Part shown: positions 28,610 to 37,844 of the stretch, piece by piece | Layout: each line of letters starts with the position of its first letter | Position numbering within the stretch: the first letter of the stretch is position 1 | Position numbers and translations under genes: made by a program | NCBI GenBank assembly: GCA_947489685.1 | Contig: CANLEM010000006.1 | Coordinates: forward strand, 1-64,000 | Source: an uncultured Aquimarina sp. | Lineage (GTDB): Bacteria > Bacteroidota > Bacteroidia > Flavobacteriales > Flavobacteriaceae | Direction of reading: 5' to 3' | DNA: 64,000 nucleotides | Notes under the pieces: model-generated | Databases searched by the model: none | Told to the model about the DNA's origin: nothing | Seen by the model: only the letters and a program-made list of their open reading frames with translations

Positions 28610-29266
28610 ATGAAAAAAGTATCATTAATTATGATTCTTACATTACTCTTTGCATTTGGAGCATGTGAGAAAGAAACTGTTTATCAAGAACAAACTAATG
28701 CAATTGATCAAATTGATCAAGAAAAAGACATCGATGAAACTGTTGATGCTAAATGGGGTGGACAATACTGTATTTATTTTATCGAATACGGAAGGTGGCA
28801 ACTTACCTCTTCGGGTTTGAGATGTAATGATAATTTATCTGGAATTTGCAGTATTAAGAAATTTTGTATCCCTAAATTAATTATTGACCCATGTTGGTTG
28901 GTCCCTTGTTGGATTGATATTTTTGATCCATGGATTATTTATGAAAAATTTGACCCTAGAGACTTTGGATCATTTAGAGAAAAACTAGAATTGGATATCG
29001 ATCCAAGAATCACTTCGGTTCCTTTTGCTTTAAACGAACAAGTAATGGGCCTTCAGTTTTATGAAAAGAATGAATTAATGTCTATAGAAGATAGAGATTC
29101 TGGGGTGTTTTATCTAGAACAGGATTTGGTGTTGGATAGAGAAACAAGCAAAAATCTTGGATTGCAAGGAAATGTAGTAAATGCAGGAAAGTATCCTATT
29201 TTAATTAATCAGGAAAATGAAACATTTAATGTAATCCTTTCTGTAGAGAAAGGTTTTGAAAGATAA
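28610..29266 (+). CDS. Cys-rich lipoprotein of unknown function
   Basis: I do not recognise this 218-residue protein. It has a lipoprotein signal peptide ending in LLFAFGAC (Cys 19), then an acidic linker. A compact Trp- and Cys-rich segment (residues 49-110) has six cysteines, at 54, 72, 80, 86, 95 and 100, enough for three disulfides, and the last part (about 115-215) is Cys-free. It stands alone between the lipA region and a tiny unknown gene and is closed by its own terminator. The 280 bp upstream hold no other recognisable feature. Confidence 0.75.
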   Translation: MKKVSLIMILTLLFAFGACEKETVYQEQTNAIDQIDQEKDIDETVDAKWGGQYCIYFIEYGRWQLTSSGLRCNDNLSGICSIKKFCIPKLIIDPCWLVPCWIDIFDPWIIYEKFDPRDFGSFREKLELDIDPRITSVPFALNEQVMGLQFYEKNELMSIEDRDSGVFYLEQDLVLDRETSKNLGLQGNVVNAGKYPILINQENETFNVILSVEKGFER

Positions 29267-29299
29267 TTAACAATTAGTCAAACAATATCTTAGTATAGT

Positions 29300-29336
29300 A
29301 AAGATTGGTGTTTATATATAAATGCCAATCTTTTTT
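29300..29336 (+). terminator. Terminator after the Cys-rich lipoprotein gene
   Basis: AAAGATTGG at 29300-29308 pairs with CCAATCTTT at 29325-29333, around an AT-rich loop that can itself pair, and a T-run follows. It separates the lipoprotein gene from the small gene downstream. Confidence 0.85.
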
Positions 29337-29430
29337 GTTTAAAAAAACCTTAACAACAGGTTAAAATTAAGTTAATATAAAATTTTTTTTCAATTTGAAA
29401 GTTATCTCTCTTACAAAAGGGAAAAAAGTC

Positions 29431-29661
29431 ATGCAGGAGGAATTGGTAAGTCCTAAAAAAAAACTCAACAATAGGAAGCGTGTAGAAAAGTGGTTGATTA
29501 ACAATCACAGATATATTAATATTACCGCAATAGAAAAGGAAATAGCTGCACCAAAAGGGTTGGTTCAAAAATTTGTTAAGTACGATAAAAAAATCAACGA
29601 TAAATGGATTGAACCTCTATTTGGCGTGATTAAACGATTTACTTCTTTTAATTTAAGATAA
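29431..29661 (+). CDS. Small basic protein, possible HTH DNA-binding
   Basis: The ATG at 29431 follows an AAAGGGA ribosome binding site, so I prefer it to a TTG at 29395; this gives 76 residues. The product is basic (many Lys/Arg). Its layout, a helix with INITAIEKEIAAPKGLVQKF and then KINDKWIEPLFGVIKRF, resembles small helix-turn-helix proteins common near Bacteroidota accessory genes; this is a weak, remembered likeness. No partner gene is adjacent, and it converges on the ECF sigma gene. Function unknown. Confidence 0.6.
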   Translation: MQEELVSPKKKLNNRKRVEKWLINNHRYINITAIEKEIAAPKGLVQKFVKYDKKINDKWIEPLFGVIKRFTSFNLR

Positions 29662-29685
29662 TTCTAGGTCTTTAGATTAGGAAAA

Positions 29686-30258
29686 CTAGGTGTTTGGATT
29701 ATTGATAATCTCAGACAATAGCTTTTTGGCACGTAATAATTTTACCTTAACATTATTTATTGGCTCGTTAAGGTGTTCTGCAATTTCTTTATAACTCAAC
29801 TCTTGAAAATATCGTAAATTAATTACTTGCTGATAATGCGGTTTTAATTGTTTGATGTATAATAAAAGCTGCGCCAGATTTTGTTCGGTAATTAATTTAT
29901 CTTCTGGGGTAGGGTTGTCATCAATAATTTTATATACAGCATCATCAACTTGAGTAGTTGTTTTGGATTGTATAGAAGCATTTCTTTTTCGTAAAAGATC
30001 GATGTGGATATTTTTCGAGATTTGAATTAGCCAAGTCTTAAAATTATAATCTTCATTAAAGGTATTAATCTTGTCAAATGCTCTAGAAAAACTTTGAATG
30101 GTAATATCTTCAGCTTCGTATTCGTTTTCGGTTCTCTTTAACTGAAAATTATAAACATCATTCCAAAAAGTATCCAAAAGATAATTAAAAGAAGCTTGTT
30201 TTCCTTCTTTGGCATTACTGATATGATCTTCTAATGAAATAGGATGTTCTTTTTTCAA
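29686..30258 (-). CDS. ECF-type RNA polymerase sigma factor
   Basis: At 190 residues this has the two-domain ECF layout. Region 2 runs to about residue 90 (YEAEDITIQSFSRAFDKINT, then FKTWLIQISKNIHIDLLRKR). Region 4 is near the end (YQQVINLRYFQELSYKEIAE, then NNVKVKLLRAKKLL). It follows a 68-residue Cys-containing membrane protein gene by 32 bp. No anti-sigma gene is next to it, so its control is not visible from this locus. Confidence 0.93.
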   Translation of the reverse strand: MKKEHPISLEDHISNAKEGKQASFNYLLDTFWNDVYNFQLKRTENEYEAEDITIQSFSRAFDKINTFNEDYNFKTWLIQISKNIHIDLLRKRNASIQSKTTTQVDDAVYKIIDDNPTPEDKLITEQNLAQLLLYIKQLKPHYQQVINLRYFQELSYKEIAEHLNEPINNVKVKLLRAKKLLSEIINNPNT

Positions 30259-30290
30259 CGACTTATTTTTGAATAGGATAGTTGAGGTAA

Positions 30291-30497
30291 TTACTTAGAA
30301 TGTTCATTCTCATTGCACCCCGAATATTGATCTGGTGTTTTACCACAAAGAGAACATGATTCTCCTTCTTTATTCAGAAAAGGACTTTGGCTTGCGCATG
30401 TACCAGCAAACTTACCATCTTTTTTGGCCCATAGTTTAATGGCGATTCCTGCAAATGCTATTAGTAAAAGCCCAACCGTAAGTAATAAAAGTTTCAT
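30291..30497 (-). CDS. Small membrane-anchored protein with CxxC motif
   Basis: The 68-residue protein has a single N-terminal membrane helix (LLLLTVGLLLIAFAGIAIKL) and a soluble tail with CAS, CSLCGKTPDQYSGC and a His/Asn-rich end. The CSLC pair could bind metal or take part in thiol chemistry. Similar short proteins occur across Bacteroidota without known function, as I recall. It is just upstream of the ECF sigma gene and probably co-transcribed with it; whether it acts as a redox- or metal-responsive partner is speculation. Confidence 0.78.
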   Translation of the reverse strand: MKLLLLTVGLLLIAFAGIAIKLWAKKDGKFAGTCASQSPFLNKEGESCSLCGKTPDQYSGCNENEHSK

Positions 30498-30528
30498 AAT
30501 TAAATAATATTGTAACTAAAATAGGGTG

Positions 30529-30536
30529 CAAAGATA
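30529..30536 (-). promoter_or_regulatory. Candidate -7 element for the small CxxC protein/sigma operon
   Basis: On the minus strand this reads TATCTTTG, matching TAnnTTTG, about 31 nt before the small gene's start. No good TTG lies at the expected upstream distance. Confidence 0.42.
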
Positions 30537-30642
30537 CAAAGAATGTCTGTCTATGACGAAGTTAAACATAAATTAAGTCCAGAATAATACTCAAAATATG
30601 AATAATTAAGATGGTGTTTTCTTAAATTGTGGCAATTGTTTT

Positions 30643-31656
30643 CTAGATAATATTTACTTCGGTTTCGAGTTTTATATTAAATTTCGTTTCAATTTTTTCT
30701 TGAATCCTTTTTGCCAAGTTTAATAACTCAATACCCGAGGCGTTATCATAATTAACCAATACCAAAGCTTGTTTTTCGTGAACACCAGCATCTCCCCATC
30801 TTTTTCCTTTAAACCCACATTGTTCTATTAGCCAACCAGCCGGTACTTTGATGTTATTTTTGTCTATAACATATGATGGGATAAGAGGGTATGAATTTTG
30901 GAGTTGAGTAAAGTGAGTCGTAGATATAACGGGATTTTTAAAGAAGCTGCCACTATTTCCAATTTCTGATGGATCCGGAAGTTTACTCTTTCTTATTTGG
31001 ATAACAACCTCCGAAACATCTCTGATTGTGGGATGAGTTATTTTACGCTCGGAGAGCGCATTCTCAATAGCGCCATAACTAGTATTAAGGCTATGATTTT
31101 TCTTTTTTAACCTAAATGTAACTTTAGAAATTATATACTTCCCTTTAGCCTCATTTTTGAAAATAGAATTGCGATATCCAAATTTACAATCCTCATTAGA
31201 GAATAAACATTTTTTAGCCGTGCTTATCTCGTATGCTTCGCAGCTTATCAACGTATCTTTAAGTTCGACACCATAAGCACCTATGTTCTGGATAGGAGCA
31301 CTCCCTACATAACCTGGGATTAATGACAAATTTTCTAAGCCTCCGTAATTATTATCAATGCAATACTGAACAAAATCATGCCAATTTTCACCACCATTTG
31401 CCGAGACTAAAACGGTGTCTTCAGATTCTTCTATAACAGTGATACCTTTTATTTGTAGATGCAAAACCAGTGTGTTAAGATCTTTGGTGAGCAACATATT
31501 ACTCCCGCCACTTAATACAAACAACTCTTTTTCAGTATTTTTAGAAATAACATCTATTAACTCAGATTCGGAGGTAATTTCAATAAACTCTGAGGCAGTA
31601 GCATTGATGCCAAATGTATTATACTTTTTTAAGGATTTATTTTGCTCAATTTTCAT
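30643..31656 (-). CDS. murB: UDP-N-acetylenolpyruvoylglucosamine reductase
   Basis: MurB (337 residues) reduces UDP-GlcNAc-enolpyruvate to UDP-MurNAc in peptidoglycan synthesis, using FAD and NADPH. FAD-binding segments FVLSGGSNMLL and LSLIPGYVGSAPIQNIGAYG are present, as are FGYRNSIFK, GNSGSFFKNP with the catalytic Ser, and PAGWLIEQCGFKGKRWGDAG. The length and final domain fit the type I (E. coli-like) form. Its start overlaps the aminotransferase stop by 4 bp, so the two are translationally coupled. Confidence 0.96.
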   Translation of the reverse strand: MKIEQNKSLKKYNTFGINATASEFIEITSESELIDVISKNTEKELFVLSGGSNMLLTKDLNTLVLHLQIKGITVIEESEDTVLVSANGGENWHDFVQYCIDNNYGGLENLSLIPGYVGSAPIQNIGAYGVELKDTLISCEAYEISTAKKCLFSNEDCKFGYRNSIFKNEAKGKYIISKVTFRLKKKNHSLNTSYGAIENALSERKITHPTIRDVSEVVIQIRKSKLPDPSEIGNSGSFFKNPVISTTHFTQLQNSYPLIPSYVIDKNNIKVPAGWLIEQCGFKGKRWGDAGVHEKQALVLVNYDNASGIELLNLAKRIQEKIETKFNIKLETEVNII

Positions 31657-32843
31657 TGATTATATTTTTCTAATGCAAGTTTTAATATTTCTATTGCTTT
31701 TTTTAGATCTCTTCTGTTTAATACGTAAGCGATTCTTACTTGATTTTTCCCTTCATTAGGACTAGAGTAAAAACCAGAAGCAGGAGCTACCATAACAGTT
31801 TGTTTGTCCAAATCGAACTTATCTAAAAGCCATTCTGCAAAATGATCTGCATCTTCAACGGGTAATTCTGCAATACAATAAAAGGCTCCTTTGGGCATAG
31901 CTACTTTTACTCCTGGGATTTCACGAAGCCCCGAAACTAAAGTATCTCTTCGAGATTTATATTTTGCTACAGTATCTTTATAATATGACTCTGGCGCTTC
32001 TAATGCCGCTTCACTCGCAATTTGTGCAAAAGTGGGAGGGCTTAATCTTGCCTGTGCAAATTTCATAGCGGTATCCATAACACTTTTATTCTTGCTTACC
32101 ATGCATCCAATTCGTGCGCCACACATGCTGTATCGTTTTGATACCGAATCGACTACAATTGCATGATCATCCAAGTCTTTTTCTTGAAGTATAGAATAAT
32201 GCTCTTTATTATCATATACAAATTCTCTATATACTTCATCCGAAATTAGAAACAAATCATACTTGATGGCTAATTTAGCCAATTGTTTTATTTCTTGTTT
32301 GCTATAAAGATATCCAGTTGGGTTTCCTGGATTACAAATTAAAATAGCTTTGGTTTTATCGGTAATGAGTTTTTCAAACTCCTCGATAGCAGGTAAAGCA
32401 AAACCATTTTCAAGTGTCGAAATCACCGGTACTACTTTTACCGTTGATTGTGTCGAAAAACTATAATAGTTAGCATAGAACGGTTCAGGGACTATAATTT
32501 CATCACCTGGGTCTGTAATGCTACCCATGGTAAAGATCAACGCTTCACTACCACCTGTTGTAATTAATATGTCATCAGAGCAAATGGTAATATCATGTTT
32601 TGCATAATAACCAGCTAGCTTTTTTCTAAAGCTTTCAAAACCAGCAGAGTGACTATAGGCTAACACATCCAGGGAGTGGTTTTTTACCGCTTCCATGGCC
32701 TCGATAGGTGTTTTGATATCTGGTTGACCTATATTAAGATGATATATGTGTTTGCCTGCTTTTGCTGCTTTTTCAGCAAAAGGGACCAATTTTCGAATTG
32801 GAGACTCTGGCATTGCCTTACCTTTACGGGATACTATGGGCAT
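31653..32843 (-). CDS. Pyridoxal phosphate-dependent aminotransferase
   Basis: A 396-residue class I/II fold-type I aminotransferase. Visible landmarks are LNIGQPDIKTP, TTGGSEALIFTMG, the NPGNPTGYLYS motif, ISDEVYREFVYD and the PLP-lysine segment VDSVSKRYSMCGARIGCM. The closest relatives from memory are aspartate- or methionine-type aminotransferases of the AspC/YbdL group. The exact substrate is not determined. It overlaps murB by 4 bp and is divergent from the PDZ protease gene. Confidence 0.9.
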   Translation of the reverse strand: MPIVSRKGKAMPESPIRKLVPFAEKAAKAGKHIYHLNIGQPDIKTPIEAMEAVKNHSLDVLAYSHSAGFESFRKKLAGYYAKHDITICSDDILITTGGSEALIFTMGSITDPGDEIIVPEPFYANYYSFSTQSTVKVVPVISTLENGFALPAIEEFEKLITDKTKAILICNPGNPTGYLYSKQEIKQLAKLAIKYDLFLISDEVYREFVYDNKEHYSILQEKDLDDHAIVVDSVSKRYSMCGARIGCMVSKNKSVMDTAMKFAQARLSPPTFAQIASEAALEAPESYYKDTVAKYKSRRDTLVSGLREIPGVKVAMPKGAFYCIAELPVEDADHFAEWLLDKFDLDKQTVMVAPASGFYSSPNEGKNQVRIAYVLNRRDLKKAIEILKLALEKYNQ

Positions 32844-32947
32844 TTGATTTGTTTTAAGAAATAAAATAGCGGTAAATTTCTTAAATTATTTAAGAATTAG
32901 GTAGATATTGGGAACTATTTTTCAACTATTTTTTTATATTTAGGGGA

Positions 32948-34297
32948 ATGAAGATTTTACTATTGAATTTTTGCCATTTTCTTAAAAGTAAGGTTTTACT
33001 ACTCCTTCTATTTGGAGGTTATACCTTTTTTGGGCAAGGAAACTTCAATTTACCTGCCGGAACTGCAAGCGATAAGATCAGATTTGAGTTATCAAATAAT
33101 TTAATTATTATACCTGTTTTTGTTAATGGGGTAGAACTTTCTTTTATTTTAGATACCGGTGTAGGTTCTACCATTATCTTTAGTGTAGATAACAAAAACT
33201 CTTTGGAGCTTAAGAATGCATCAAAAATTTATTTAAGAGGTTTGGGAGATGATGAACCCGTAGAAGCGATAAAATCTCTTAAAAATGAAGTAAAAATTGG
33301 TGAAGCTGCAAGTGTTGATCATACTATTTACTTGGTATTGGATGAGTCGATAAATTTTTCTCCACGAATGGGTTTTCCGGTTCATGGAATTATTGGTTAT
33401 GACTTTTTTAAAGATTTTATATTGGATATTAATTATACTAAAAAAGTCATTAAAATAAACAAACCAAATTCTTATACCTATCGAAAATGTAAGAAATGCT
33501 ATCAAACCACCTTAGATTTTAGGGATAAAAACAAAAGACCGTTTTTGTCTGCAAAATATAAATCCGAAAAAGGACTGGTAGATATTAATTTACTTTTAGA
33601 TTCGGGGTCAGGGTCCTCTTTATGGTTGTTCGAAAATGAAAAAAAAGGAATTAAGGTATCGGATAATTCGTTTAGAGATTTTTTAGGAAAAGGATTTAAT
33701 GGTGATATATACGGCGAAAGAACAAAAATAAAAGAATTACATATTGGGGATTTTATGCTTAAAGATGTTACTACATCTTTTCCGGATTCGATATATATTA
33801 AAGGTATTTCGGTAAATGATCGACATGGATCTCTTGGAGGTGGTGTTTTAAGAAGATTTAATATCATTATGGACTACCCTAATAAGAAAATATCATTTAA
33901 GAAAAATAGTTTTTTCGAAAAACCCTTTTATTATAATATGAGCGGTCTAACTATTCAGCATGCGGGTTTCATGTTCTCTAAGGACTATAATGAAAAAGAT
34001 CGGTTTTATATTGGGTTAAATGAGATCGTAAATAAAAAAACAGTTCAATTTACCAATGATTTTATATTACAACCCAAGTATGAAATTTCGGATGTTAGGC
34101 CTGATTCTCCTGCCGATAAAGTTGGTCTAAAAGCAGGAGATGTTATTCTTGAAATTAATGGCAGAAGGGCACATACGTATAAATTGTCTACTCTTAATGA
34201 TTTATTTTATTTCGAAGAAGGGAAGAAGATAAGGCTAAAAATACAACGATTAGGAGTCGATATGCGATTCGAATTTTATCTTAAAAAAGTAATTTAA
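32948..34297 (+). CDS. Retropepsin-like aspartyl protease with C-terminal PDZ domain
   Basis: A 449-residue exported protein with a signal peptide near residues 12-30 (LLLLLFGGYTFFGQ). It has two aspartyl-protease-like halves, each with a catalytic motif: DTG at 69-71 (FILDTGVGST) and DSG at 218-220 (LLLDSGSGSS). A PDZ domain near residues 375-440 carries SPADKVGLKAGDVILEINGR. Proteins of this layout occur in many Bacteroidota and are presumed periplasmic or surface proteases; no substrate is known. It is divergent from the aminotransferase and ends at a strong terminator. Confidence 0.85.
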   Translation: MKILLLNFCHFLKSKVLLLLLFGGYTFFGQGNFNLPAGTASDKIRFELSNNLIIIPVFVNGVELSFILDTGVGSTIIFSVDNKNSLELKNASKIYLRGLGDDEPVEAIKSLKNEVKIGEAASVDHTIYLVLDESINFSPRMGFPVHGIIGYDFFKDFILDINYTKKVIKINKPNSYTYRKCKKCYQTTLDFRDKNKRPFLSAKYKSEKGLVDINLLLDSGSGSSLWLFENEKKGIKVSDNSFRDFLGKGFNGDIYGERTKIKELHIGDFMLKDVTTSFPDSIYIKGISVNDRHGSLGGGVLRRFNIIMDYPNKKISFKKNSFFEKPFYYNMSGLTIQHAGFMFSKDYNEKDRFYIGLNEIVNKKTVQFTNDFILQPKYEISDVRPDSPADKVGLKAGDVILEINGRRAHTYKLSTLNDLFYFEEGKKIRLKIQRLGVDMRFEFYLKKVI

Positions 34298-34307
34298 TCA
34301 AATAAAA

Positions 34308-34336
34308 AAAAGGGTAGTTATTAAACTACCCTTTTT
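34308..34336. terminator. Bidirectional terminator
   Basis: A perfect 12-bp stem (AAAAGGGTAGTT at 34308-34319, AACTACCCTTTT at 34324-34335) with a 4-nt loop sits between two converging genes, with A and T runs on either side. Confidence 0.93.
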
Positions 34337-34357
34337 TCTGTAAACATATGATAATGT

Positions 34358-34762
34358 TTAATCATTTTTTTCTAAAACACTTTTGTCCAATACAGTTCCT
34401 TTAATTTTTATCGCTTTCGTAGATTCTTCTGCATTAGAATAAACGGTAATTGTCTTTCTTATAGGTCCAACTCTCTTGGTGTCATACTTTACTTCAATAA
34501 TACCACTTTCTCCCGGCGCAACTGGTGCTTCAGGTTTTTTTGGGATCGTACAACCGCAGCTAGAGTAAACTCTAGAAATAATCAAAGGCGCATCTCCAGT
34601 ATTCGTGAATTCAAATTGGCGAACACCATCACTGCCTTTGGCTATCTCGCCATAATCAACAACTTCAGTTTTAAATTTTATTTGTGCTTTACCAGTGGTA
34701 TCCTGAGCATTGATGCTCATACTAATAACGCCAATAAATAAAATCATCATTACTTTTTTCAT
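34358..34762 (-). CDS. DUF1573 periplasmic protein
   Basis: A 134-residue protein with a signal peptide ending in SINAQ. The rest is a single Ig-like (ASH/MSP-like) beta-sandwich with the DUF1573 hallmarks: YGEIAKGSDGVRQFEFTNTG, VYSSCGCTIP with its two cysteines, PVAPGESGIIEVKYDT and the final KIKGTVL strand. The family is widespread in Bacteroidota and its function is unclear. It stands alone, converging on the PDZ protease and divergent from valS. Confidence 0.92.
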   Translation of the reverse strand: MKKVMMILFIGVISMSINAQDTTGKAQIKFKTEVVDYGEIAKGSDGVRQFEFTNTGDAPLIISRVYSSCGCTIPKKPEAPVAPGESGIIEVKYDTKRVGPIRKTITVYSNAEESTKAIKIKGTVLDKSVLEKND

Positions 34763-34850
34763 AATGTAGGTTTTTGTTATGTGTAAAAGTAGTTACTTTT
34801 TATCCAACTTCAAAATTGCAAAAGACTTTCAAGTTGTCGTATATAATAAT

Positions 34851-34858
34851 TACTTTTG
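34851..34858 (+). promoter_or_regulatory. Candidate valS promoter -7 element
   Basis: TACTTTTG matches TAnnTTTG 31 nt before the valS start. The nearest TTG upstream (34834-34836) is only 14 nt away, shorter than preferred, so the -33 match is weak. Confidence 0.45.
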
Positions 34859-34888
34859 CACTTCTAAATCCAAAAATCGGACCAAAGT

Positions 34889-37522
34889 ATGGCATTAGCT
34901 GCAAAATACGATGCAAAATCAGTAGAAGAAAAATGGTATAACTACTGGATGAAGAATAATTATTTTCATTCTGAAGTAGATGAACGAGAAGCGTATACAA
35001 TTGTGATTCCGCCACCAAATGTAACAGGTGTTTTGCATATGGGGCATATGCTTAATAATACGATACAAGATGTTCTTATTCGTAGAGCTCGTCTTAAGGG
35101 GTATAATGCGTGCTGGGTGCCGGGAACAGATCATGCTTCGATTGCAACCGAGGCAAAAGTTGTCGCTAAATTAAAAGAAGAAGGCATTGATAAAAATGAC
35201 TTAACAAGAGAAGAATTTTTGAAACATGCATGGGAGTGGACTCATAAACATGGGGGTATTATACTAGAGCAACTTAAAAAATTAGGAGCATCATGTGATT
35301 GGGAGCGTACTGCCTTTACTATGGATGACAATTTGTCGGCTTCTGTGATTAAAGTTTTTGTGGATTTACATAAAAAAGGCTTGATTTATCGAGGGTATCG
35401 TATGGTAAATTGGGATCCTCAAGCAAAAACTACCCTTTCTGATGAAGAAGTGATTTATGAAGAAAAACAGGGTAATTTATACTATTTAAAGTATAAAATT
35501 GAAGGAAGTGATGATACATTAACTATTGCGACTACACGTCCCGAAACTATTATGGGGGATACCGCTATATGTATAAACCCAAATGATGAACGGTTTACTC
35601 ACCTTAAAGGTAAGAAAGCAATCGTACCTATAGCTAATAGAGTTATTCCTATTATCGAAGATGAATATGTAGATGTAGAGTTTGGTACTGGATGTCTTAA
35701 GGTAACACCTGCCCATGATCCTAATGATAAAGTTTTAGGAGATGCGCATAAACTTGAAGTTATAGATATCTTTAACGACGATGCTTCTTTAAATTCTTTT
35801 GGATTGCATTACGAAGGTAAAGATCGTTTTGTGGTTCGTAAAGAGATTGTAAAAGAATTAGAATCTATAGGTTCCTTAGAAAAAATAGAAACCCATCTTA
35901 ATAAAGTAGGAACTAGTGAGCGTACAAAGGCTGTAATCGAACCAAAATTAAGTGACCAGTGGTTCTTAAAAATGGAAGATTTGGTCAAACCGGCACTAGA
36001 TGCTGTGATCAATAAAGATGTTAACCTGGTTCCTGAAAAATTTATTAATACCTATCGCCACTGGATGGAAAATGTGAGAGATTGGAATATCTCGCGTCAA
36101 TTATGGTGGGGGCATCAGATTCCTGCTTATTTTTATGGCAAAGGTAAAGAAGATTTTGTAGTAGCCGAAAGCAGAGCAGAAGCACTGGTATTGGCCAAAG
36201 AAAAGACTGGTAATAGAGCTTTAAATGATGCTGATCTTACTCAAGATCCAGATGCTCTGGATACCTGGTTTTCTTCGTGGTTATGGCCAATGAGCGTGTT
36301 TAACGGTATCTTGGAGCCAGATAATGAAGAAATAAACTATTACTATCCAACCAATGATTTGGTTACTGCGCCCGAAATCTTGTTTTTCTGGGTGGCTCGT
36401 ATGATTATTGCTGGATATGAGTATAAGAAGGAAAAACCTTTTACAAATGTTTATCTAACGGGTATTGTTAGAGATAAACAACGTCGTAAAATGTCTAAAT
36501 CGTTAGGTAATTCTCCGGATCCACTTAATCTAATAGATCACTACGGCGCCGATGGTATAAGGGTGGGGATGCTCTTGAGTTCTCCTGCAGGAAACGATTT
36601 GATGTTTGATGAAGATTTGTGTAAACAAGGGAGTGCCTTTGTAAATAAAATCTTTAATGCTTCAAGACTTATTTTGGGTTGGGAAGTTGATGAAAATATA
36701 GATCAGCCGGAATCTTCTGCGATTGCTATACAATGGTATAAATCTAAGTTTCAACAAGCGCTAGTGGATTTGGAAGATAATTATACTAAATACCGTATTA
36801 GCGATGCTTTAATGACGACCTACAAGTTAATTTGGGATGATTTCTGTAGTTGGCTTTTAGAAATGATCAAACCTTCTTATGGTAACCCGATAGATGCGAA
36901 AACGTTTCGGGAAGTGATTGTTATTTTAGAAGATAATTTAAAGATTTTACACCCGTTTGTACCGTTTATATCCGAAGAAATTTGGCAACAGATAAAAGAA
37001 CGAACTTCAGAAGAAGCTTTAATTATATCTGCTTGGCCAAAAGCAGAAGCCATCAATCAAGATTTAATTAAAGATTTTGAGGTAGCGGCCGAGGTAGTTT
37101 CTGGGATTAGAACTATTCGAAAAGAAAAGAATATTTCGTTTAAAGAAACTATTGAATTATCGATCATCAATAATGAAAAATCTGCAAGTAGTTTTGATAC
37201 TGTAATTTCTAAGTTAGGTAATATTACGACTTTAGATTATGTAGCAGAAAAAGTTGATGGAGCACTTTCTTTTAGAGTAAAATCTAATGAGTACTTTATT
37301 CCTATATCTGGAGCGATTAATGTAGAGGATGAGATCAAAAAGCTTACGGAAGAGTTATCCTATACCGAAGGTTTTTTGAAATCGGTACAAAAGAAATTAC
37401 AAAATGAACGTTTTGTAAATAATGCCCCTGAACAAGTGATTGCAAATGAGAGAAAGAAAGAAGCTGATGCCGAAGCGAAAATAATAACGCTTAAATCGAG
37501 TCTTGAGAGTTTACGTAATTAA
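34889..37522 (+). CDS. valS: Valine--tRNA ligase
   Basis: A class I synthetase of 877 residues, within the normal range for ValRS. The HIGH-type motif is in [11 protein letters not shown] near residue 46, and the KMSKS loop is in [14 protein letters not shown] near 533. The editing (CP1) domain has [14 protein letters not shown]-terminal coiled coil ([18 protein letters not shown], then [15 protein letters not shown]) that contacts the tRNA is present in full. It is monocistronic, ending at its own terminator. Confidence 0.97.
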   Translation: MALAAKYDAKSVEEKWYNYWMKNNYFHSEVDEREAYTIVIPPPNVTGVLHMGHMLNNTIQDVLIRRARLKGYNACWVPGTDHASIATEAKVVAKLKEEGIDKNDLTREEFLKHAWEWTHKHGGIILEQLKKLGASCDWERTAFTMDDNLSASVIKVFVDLHKKGLIYRGYRMVNWDPQAKTTLSDEEVIYEEKQGNLYYLKYKIEGSDDTLTIATTRPETIMGDTAICINPNDERFTHLKGKKAIVPIANRVIPIIEDEYVDVEFGTGCLKVTPAHDPNDKVLGDAHKLEVIDIFNDDASLNSFGLHYEGKDRFVVRKEIVKELESIGSLEKIETHLNKVGTSERTKAVIEPKLSDQWFLKMEDLVKPALDAVINKDVNLVPEKFINTYRHWMENVRDWNISRQLWWGHQIPAYFYGKGKEDFVVAESRAEALVLAKEKTGNRALNDADLTQDPDALDTWFSSWLWPMSVFNGILEPDNEEINYYYPTNDLVTAPEILFFWVARMIIAGYEYKKEKPFTNVYLTGIVRDKQRRKMSKSLGNSPDPLNLIDHYGADGIRVGMLLSSPAGNDLMFDEDLCKQGSAFVNKIFNASRLILGWEVDENIDQPESSAIAIQWYKSKFQQALVDLEDNYTKYRISDALMTTYKLIWDDFCSWLLEMIKPSYGNPIDAKTFREVIVILEDNLKILHPFVPFISEEIWQQIKERTSEEALIISAWPKAEAINQDLIKDFEVAAEVVSGIRTIRKEKNISFKETIELSIINNEKSASSFDTVISKLGNITTLDYVAEKVDGALSFRVKSNEYFIPISGAINVEDEIKKLTEELSYTEGFLKSVQKKLQNERFVNNAPEQVIANERKKEADAEAKIITLKSSLESLRN

Positions 37523-37544
37523 ATTAGGAGAAAATTAATAAATT

Positions 37545-37576
37545 AAAAAGCCTTGACATAAAATCAGGGCTTTTTT
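37545..37576. terminator. Terminator between valS and the acyl-CoA-binding gene
   Basis: AAAGCCTTGA and TCAGGGCTTT pair over ten positions (one G-U) around a loop of about seven bases, with an A-run before and a T-run after. The genes converge here, so it can serve both. Confidence 0.85.
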
Positions 37577-37842
37577 TAATCCGTTATATATTTATTAACC
37601 AAATCAATATATTTTAATTTTGCCTCTTGTTGTGAAAGATCTTTTACCTGAAAAAGTGCATTTAACTTAAAAGCATTTCTAAGCTCACTATCTCCGGATG
37701 GAGTATAAAACCCATCAGTATGTGTAGCTTGTTTGTAGTATGCATAAAAGTGAAGCATAACGTCTGGGGGAAACTGTATTTTTGTATCACAGGCCCGCTG
37801 GTACGCTCTGTCAAAAGCAATATTTAATTCTTCTTCGGTCAT
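37576..37842 (-). CDS. Acyl-CoA-binding protein
   Basis: At 88 residues this matches the ACBP fold of four short helices. The family's ligand segment is recognisable as MLHFYAYYKQATHTDG near residues 29-44, though without the usual KWDAW motif of eukaryotic members. It carries long-chain acyl-CoA esters between enzymes. It is the last gene of an operon with psd, cdsA and the LUD gene (2-bp gap from psd), which ties it to phospholipid synthesis. Confidence 0.85.
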   Translation of the reverse strand: MTEEELNIAFDRAYQRACDTKIQFPPDVMLHFYAYYKQATHTDGFYTPSGDSELRNAFKLNALFQVKDLSQQEAKLKYIDLVNKYITD

Positions 37843-37844
37843 GA

